Assembly (NCBI GenBank): GCA_029938515.1
Contig: JAOZUU010000067.1
Coordinates: 1 to 9,720 of the forward strand
Length of the DNA stretch: 9,720 nt
Reading direction: 5' to 3'
DNA from: Desulfobacterales bacterium
GTDB lineage: Bacteria; Desulfobacterota; Desulfobacteria; Desulfobacterales; QNYZ01
A program made the position numbers and the translations under genes. Under the pieces are notes generated by a model. That model was not told the DNA's origin, did not search any database, and saw only the letters and a program-made list of their open reading frames with translations. Below, piece by piece: positions 6,477-9,720 of this stretch; position 1 is the first letter of the stretch, and each line of letters opens with the position of its first letter.

Positions 6477-6521
6477 ATAGCCGGCCCAGAAGAATGATCT
6501 TTCGAATCCGGCTATTTTTTT
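6477..6521 (+). terminator. Intrinsic terminator after the lipoprotein gene
   Basis: ATAGCCGG (6477-6484) pairs perfectly with CCGGCTAT (6508-6515), and a run of seven T follows, counting the last stem base. The 23-base loop contains a smaller AAGA/TCTT stem. The right arm overlaps the stop codon of the convergent cupin gene. Confidence 0.85.
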
Positions 6522-6841
6522 ACCAGATCTTCCCTCGGAGGAGAAAAAACTTCCAGAACAACCGTGTCGTCTTCAAGGCATTCCCCACTGTGCACCACAT
6601 TGGAAGGTATATGCCAGGCGGATCCGGACTGAACGATTTGCTCTTTCCCGTCAATAATCATTTTCACCTTCCCCGCCATCACCGTACCCATCTGTTCATG
6701 GGGATGGGAATGCTCGGGAATCGGCGCGCCATTTTTTAGTGAGAATACAACCATGGTCATCTGTTCGCCGGGAATTACCCGAATCTTCACCCCTTCGGCG
6801 AGTTCTTTCGGTTCGATTTCGCTTACATCGTAAAAACTCAT
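6512..6841 (-). CDS. Small cupin-domain protein
   Basis: This 109-aa protein is a single-domain cupin of usual length. Cupin motif 1 is visible from G38 through PEHSHPHEQ to G57, with H44, H46 and Q50 as expected metal ligands. Motif 2 runs from G73 through P79 to H84, the fourth ligand. The HSHPHEQMG form is typical of small Cupin_2 proteins that bind a divalent metal; many are of unknown function, and others are isomerases, dioxygenases or sensors of small ligands. No signal peptide is present. ATG 6841 follows a purine-rich site (AGGAAAGG, about 6849-6856). Upstream on the same strand lie a MITE-like element and a RidA remnant, so the original operon context is disturbed. It converges on the lipoprotein gene, and its stop lies within that gene's terminator stem. 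Confidence 0.9.
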   Translation of the reverse strand: MSFYDVSEIEPKELAEGVKIRVIPGEQMTMVVFSLKNGAPIPEHSHPHEQMGTVMAGKVKMIIDGKEQIVQSGSAWHIPSNVVHSGECLEDDTVVLEVFSPPREDLVKK

Positions 6842-6864
6842 TTAATCTACACCTTTCCTGTTTA

Positions 6865-7006
6865 TACAGGCTTTCAGATAATGTTTTTTGGTCCTGCCGC
6901 CGGCGGGACTAGAGGGAGCCCCCCTGAGTAAGGCGTACAAACCGTACGTCGTCGAAGGGGGGCGCAACCGATAACGCCGTCCAAAAACTTTATCTGGAAG
7001 GCTATA
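6865..7006. mobile_element. MITE-like element with terminal inverted repeats and TATA/TA flanks
   Basis: The left end (6869-6891) reads GGCTTTCAGATAATG followed by TTTTTTGG. The right end (6981-7004), on the other strand, reads AGCCTTCCAGATAAAG followed by TTTTTGG. About 19 of 23 positions agree with two single-base gaps. TATA flanks both ends (6863-6866 and 7003-7006), fitting a TA or TATA target duplication such as IS630/mariner-type transposases leave. Inside are a near-palindrome (6891-6909), and GCCCCCCT (6918-6925) paired with AGGGGGGC (6956-6963) around a second stem, CGTAC (6934-6938) with GTACG (6944-6948). No transposase is encoded. The right end coincides with the stop of the RidA remnant. 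Confidence 0.6.
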
Positions 7007-7280
7007 GATATGCGGTTGCAGTAATCTCCACCCGTGCCCCAAAGGGTAAATTACCAGCCTGTATGCAGGTTCGGGCGGGAAGATCTTTTTCGAAATACCT
7101 TTTATAAACCTCGTTAAAGCGACCATCCTCATAAATATCATGCAAGTATACCGTCACGGTTAAGACATTTTCAAGACAAGACCCGGCTTCTTGCAAGATC
7201 CAATCTTCTAGTAACCGGAACAATTGGAATAATACAAAAAGATTGCCATCAAAATATATTCGGATCTTTCTTTTTTCCAT
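7002..7280 (-). pseudogene. RidA/YjgF-family protein, N-terminal part missing
   Basis: From about residue 22 of the 92-aa frame the sequence is a clear RidA (YjgF/UK114) C-terminal half: LLEDWILQEAGSCLENVLTV, YLHDIYEDGRFNEVY, then KDLPARTCIQAG and LPFGARVEITATAYL. R70 in PARTC is the conserved substrate-binding arginine and the GARVEI strand is intact. The first 45-50 residues of a normal 125-130-aa RidA, including the GPYSQA and SGQ strands, are absent. Residues 1-21 have no family likeness and overlap the 3' end of the upstream reductive-dehalogenase-like gene by 32 bases. RidA proteins hydrolyse reactive enamine/imine intermediates and form trimers; without the N-terminal strands a normal fold is unlikely. 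A coupled, short functional protein is the less likely alternative. The MITE-like element begins at its stop codon. Confidence 0.65.
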
Positions 7281-8403
7281 ACCCTATAAAATCATCTCCC
7301 CATAAAAATAGCCGATTCAATCTACGGGTATTGTTGATCCCCCATCTCACTATATCGTGGAATGTACCGGATGGCTTGTTAAACGGACAGACCCGGATAC
7401 AATTGGAACAATCGGTTCCATTACGCGCCCAAAAAGAGAGGCAGGTCTCGGCATTGATATGCCATGCACGCACCTTCTCCCGGTTAGAAATATTATGAAC
7501 TGTGTCTGTGGGCTCGCCGTGCATGATGCTCTGGCTGGGGCATTTTTTAGCGCATTTTTTACAGATCCGGCAAAAATCCCATACACCAAACTCAATCGGT
7601 CGGTCCGGATTTAACGGCAGATCGGTCAAGACCTTGGCCAGCCGAACCCGAGGACCATATTCCGGTGTAATCAACAAGCCGTTACGGGCAATTTCCCCCA
7701 GGCCGGCGTCAATGGCAATGGGAATGCTGCAGGCAGTATCATTGCCGCAGGGGATGGCCTGATATCCCAGCCCGCGAATGTAAAGGGCCAGCATGCCGGC
7801 GACATAGGCCATTTTGGAGTACCCCATACCGGTGGCTGCCGACGCAGGGGCCGCCGGTGAGGTTTGAATGGCCGGGTAATCCATCTCCACGGCAATGACG
7901 ATGGCATACCTAAATTCTTCGGGAATGGTATTTTCCGCCACTTTCCCACCGTCGGGGGTAAGCAAATACGCCTGTTCATAGATCCAGCGCCGATCCAATT
8001 CGCAAATCCCTACCAGGGACGCGCCAAATAGAGTGGCCGCACGCTTCACCGTTCCGGTCATGCAGCGGGCCTCGTCATCAGAAATTTTCAAACCGGACGG
8101 CACCCGGGGGAAGCTGAATTTTCCATCCCACGTCCAGTTGTAAAGCCCCATACGGCCACCGCGAACGCCCTGGGCAAACTCCCGTTCCACCCGCCAGGCC
8201 GCATTGACCAGCGACAAGTCCTTCAACCGATATCCGGGTTTTTCTCTCGGCCTAACCGGCGCATGGTAAAACTTCTCTCCCAGGGCCGCCATGGACGGAT
8301 CCCACCAACATCGTTTGAACATCTCATTTTTTTGATCGTAAGGCGTCACATTTCCAACCACATAGCGGTTGGCGCCCTGATCCACATAGCTCACCGTTCT
8401 CAT
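7249..8403 (-). CDS. Reductive dehalogenase-like corrinoid/Fe-S protein without Tat signal
   Basis: This 384-aa protein has the core of the RdhA family. The cobalamin-binding region has GMGYSKMAYVAGMLALYIRG (192-211), GLGYQAIPCGND and AGLGEIARNGLLITPEYGPR (233-252), close to the family pattern. Two ferredoxin-type Fe-S motifs follow: C278-x2-C281-x2-C284-x3-C288-P and C321-x10-C332-x2-C335-x3-C339-P. Y195 in GMGYS is a candidate for the family's catalytic tyrosine, by inference. Respiratory RdhA proteins are about 450-550 aa, begin with a twin-arginine signal and pair with the membrane anchor RdhB. This one has no RR motif or signal and no rdhB is seen, so it is probably cytoplasmic. Its role may be halogenated-compound reduction or another corrinoid-dependent reduction. 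An in-frame TAG upstream and no other start codon support ATG 8403, though the ribosome site is weak. Confidence 0.85.
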   Translation of the reverse strand: MRTVSYVDQGANRYVVGNVTPYDQKNEMFKRCWWDPSMAALGEKFYHAPVRPREKPGYRLKDLSLVNAAWRVEREFAQGVRGGRMGLYNWTWDGKFSFPRVPSGLKISDDEARCMTGTVKRAATLFGASLVGICELDRRWIYEQAYLLTPDGGKVAENTIPEEFRYAIVIAVEMDYPAIQTSPAAPASAATGMGYSKMAYVAGMLALYIRGLGYQAIPCGNDTACSIPIAIDAGLGEIARNGLLITPEYGPRVRLAKVLTDLPLNPDRPIEFGVWDFCRICKKCAKKCPSQSIMHGEPTDTVHNISNREKVRAWHINAETCLSFWARNGTDCSNCIRVCPFNKPSGTFHDIVRWGINNTRRLNRLFLWGDDFIGYGKKKDPNIF

Positions 8404-8476
8404 TATCCAATCTGTATTATTGTAATTGGGTATGGTATATTGATTTTTTAGCTAACATGGAAGACGGCGCAGAGCA

Positions 8477-8532
8477 ATTGAAGATTGAAGATTGATGATT
8501 GAAGAATGAAAACTGAAGACTGACGATTGAAG
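8477..8532 (+). repeat. Left heptamer array, eight units of ATTGAAG type
   Basis: Eight consecutive 7-base units run without a gap: ATTGAAG, ATTGAAG, ATTGATG, ATTGAAG, AATGAAA, ACTGAAG, ACTGACG, ATTGAAG. Seven-base periodicity is not compatible with coding. The unit is the complement of the one in the right arm. Confidence 0.9.
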
Positions 8533-8537
8533 ATCCC

Positions 8538-8543
8538 TATAAT
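8538..8543 (+). promoter_or_regulatory. TATAAT box between the repeat arms
   Basis: A perfect -10 hexamer faces the FAD oxidase gene. The best -35 candidate is CTGAAG (8513-8518), with only three matches and a 19-base spacer, so support is weak. If used, the leader would be about 138 bases and contain the whole right repeat arm. Confidence 0.3.
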
Positions 8544-8558
8544 ATGGCGAAGCGGAGC

Positions 8559-8648
8559 GACTTCCATAAATCGTCAATCTGCAATCGTCAATCTTCAATC
8601 CAAAATGACTTCCATAAATCGTCAATCTGCGATCTTCAATCTTCAATT
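8559..8648 (-). repeat. Right heptamer arm, two 42-bp tandem copies with 48-bp period
   Basis: GACTTCCATAAATCGTCAAT plus CTGC (8559-8582) recurs exactly at 8607-8630, and similarity extends to 39 of 42 bases. Within each copy the heptamers AATCGTC, AATCTGC, AATCTTC follow in phase, the reverse complement of the left-arm unit. Together the arms could fold into a long imperfect hairpin. Confidence 0.88.
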
Positions 8649-8676
8649 CGAAAATTAATTCCTGGCTGCTCAAATT

Positions 8677-8681
8677 AGGAG
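8677..8681 (+). promoter_or_regulatory. Shine-Dalgarno site that selects a TTG start
   Basis: AGGAG lies six bases before TTG 8688. The first in-frame ATG (8736) has no such site, and the residues between match the usual N-terminal helix of this enzyme family. Confidence 0.75.
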
Positions 8682-8687
8682 AAAAAA

Positions 8688-9720
8688 TTGGCCTACCATC
8701 CACTAACTGCAACCGACCTTGAAGCCCTTACGGCCATGGTGGATCCCTCCCGTTTTTCCGTCGGAGATTCGGTCCTTGACCTTCACGCCAAAGATCAGTC
8801 CCATCACCTCCCGCAACGACCGGAAGTAGTGATCTGGCCGGTAGAATCATCAGAAGTGGTTGCCATCGCGACCTACGCCAATGATCGTCGGATTCCCGTC
8901 ACCGGCTGGGGGTCCGGATCGAGCCTGGAGGGTAATCCCATTCCGGTCCATAAAGGGATTGTGCTCGATTTCTCCCGCATGAACCGTATTCTGTCCATCC
9001 GGGAAAAAGATTTCCAGGCCGATGTGGAACCCGGTGTCATTTACCAGGATCTAAACACCCAGCTTCGACATACCGGCCTGTTCTTTCCACCGGACCCCGG
9101 CGCCCGGGCTACCATCGGCGGCATGATCGCTAATAATGCCGGGGGCACCCGTACTGTTCATTACGGTTCCACCAAGGATTATGTATTGAAACTCTCCACC
9201 GTCCTGGCCAACGGCGAAATTATGGACATGGGCAGTCGGGTGAAAAAAACATCATCCGCCTATGATCTGATCCGTCTTTTCGTGGGTTCCGAGGGAACCC
9301 TGGGAATTGTCGTAAAAGCCACGATTCGACTGGTAGGCTTGCCTTCTGAATTCTCCGCGGCGATATCCAATTTCTCCTCGGTAGAGGCGGCCAGCCGGGC
9401 CGTGTTTGAGATCCTCCGGGCCGGGCTTGATCCCACTGCTTTGGAACTGCTCGATTCCGAATGTATCAACCTCATGAACAAGGAGAAAAATATTGGTCTG
9501 AATGCCTCCCCCACCCTCTTTATTGAATTTTCGGGACCGACCTTAAATCAGTTGTCGGAAACCATGACATTGGCCCAGGAGATTTGTGAAGATATCGGTT
9601 GTGACGAATTTCGAACCGGATTGGGACGGGAAGATCGCAACCGTATTTTTGAAGCCCGACATGAGTTGGGCGAGATGATCGTCCGGAATCACCCGGATGG
9701 CCGCATCCGGATCATGGACA
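8688..9720 (+). CDS. FAD-linked oxidase, D-lactate dehydrogenase (LDHD/GlcD) type, N-terminal 344 codons
   Basis: The frame opens at TTG 8688 and runs off the right edge. The protein belongs to the PCMH-type FAD-binding oxidases related to D-lactate dehydrogenase (LDHD) and glycolate oxidase GlcD, which oxidise 2-hydroxyacids and pass electrons onward. Visible FAD-domain motifs are PVTGWGSGSSLEG (70-82), a VEPGV strand near 113, FFPPDPGARATIGGMIANNA (132-151) and GSEGTLGIV (200-208). From about 215 the chain enters the oxidase C-terminal domain, with ALELLDSECINLMNK. The N-terminal LHAKDQSHHLPQRPEVVIWP form is closer to eukaryotic/bacterial LDHD than to classical GlcD. The family is usually about 450-480 aa, so roughly 110-130 residues are missing. 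In sulfate reducers such genes often sit with an Fe-S partner; none is visible yet. The substrate is not certain. Confidence 0.88.
   Translation, partial: MAYHPLTATDLEALTAMVDPSRFSVGDSVLDLHAKDQSHHLPQRPEVVIWPVESSEVVAIATYANDRRIPVTGWGSGSSLEGNPIPVHKGIVLDFSRMNRILSIREKDFQADVEPGVIYQDLNTQLRHTGLFFPPDPGARATIGGMIANNAGGTRTVHYGSTKDYVLKLSTVLANGEIMDMGSRVKKTSSAYDLIRLFVGSEGTLGIVVKATIRLVGLPSEFSAAISNFSSVEAASRAVFEILRAGLDPTALELLDSECINLMNKEKNIGLNASPTLFIEFSGPTLNQLSETMTLAQEICEDIGCDEFRTGLGREDRNRIFEARHELGEMIVRNHPDGRIRIMD

Larger units (their letters stand above)
8404..8687. other. Divergent intergenic region filled by repeats
   Basis: No gene is supported. The region separates the minus-strand reductive-dehalogenase-like gene from the plus-strand FAD oxidase gene. 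It is dominated by heptameric repeats in two opposed arms, with a TATAAT box between them; these are described separately. Confidence 0.7.

Noticed and set aside
6891..6909. GTCCTGCCGCCGGCGGGAC palindrome as a terminator for the minus-strand genes
   Set aside because: The T run lies on the wrong side for the minus strand, and the palindrome is better explained as an internal part of the MITE-like element.
6842..7141. Minus-strand 99-aa open frame ending directly before the cupin start
   Set aside because: It runs out of frame through the RidA remnant and then across the MITE-like element. Its composition is that of read-through of repeats, and no domain is visible.
8452..8712. Minus-strand 86-aa open frame
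   Set aside because: It is a translation of the heptamer arrays (repeated RRLTIYGS-like segments) and of the start of the FAD oxidase gene on the other strand. The 7-base period is non-coding in nature.

Overview
The window reads as a stretch of chromosome from an anaerobic bacterium, most likely a sulfate-reducing or related Desulfobacterota member. This is inferred from gene content: indolepyruvate ferredoxin oxidoreductase next to phenylacetate-CoA ligase, a corrinoid/Fe-S reductive-dehalogenase homolog, an LDHD-type FAD oxidase, large PAS/GAF histidine kinases, and many short dispersed intergenic repeats. No rRNA, tRNA, CRISPR array, integrase or full insertion sequence is visible.

Layout. 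(1) 1-1724, + strand: the 3' end of iorB, then paaK, closed by a strong hairpin terminator. (2) 1725-5641, + strand: a signalling block with a 772-aa PAS-PAS-GAF histidine kinase, a short soluble histidine kinase without a sensor domain, and a response regulator with an uncharacterised C-terminal extension and no DNA-binding domain. (3) 5642-6521: two small + strand genes, a 62-aa helical hypothetical and a 76-aa lipoprotein, the second ending at an intrinsic terminator. (4) 8403-6512, - strand: a reductive-dehalogenase-like protein without a Tat signal, a RidA-family remnant missing its N-terminal half, a MITE-like element, and a small cupin. (5) 8404-8687: a divergent intergenic region filled by a heptameric repeat array in two opposed arms. 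(6) 8688-9720, + strand: the first 344 codons of an FAD-linked oxidase resembling D-lactate dehydrogenase, cut by the window edge.

How the genes work together. IorAB and PaaK are a familiar pair in oxidation of aromatic amino acids: the oxidoreductase makes aryl-acyl-CoA from aryl pyruvates, and the ligase activates free aryl acetates. The two kinases and the regulator probably form one signalling unit; the small kinase follows the large one by 13 bases. The minus-strand genes look like a degraded or rearranged operon.

The most notable points are non-coding or architectural: a probable MITE with TATA/TA flanks exactly at the RidA stop codon, a 93-bp repeat unit bounded by 14-bp near-direct repeats at the end of the second kinase gene, opposed heptamer arrays, a five-cysteine insertion inside the ATP-binding domain of the large kinase, and a Tat-less reductive dehalogenase homolog with no visible membrane anchor gene.
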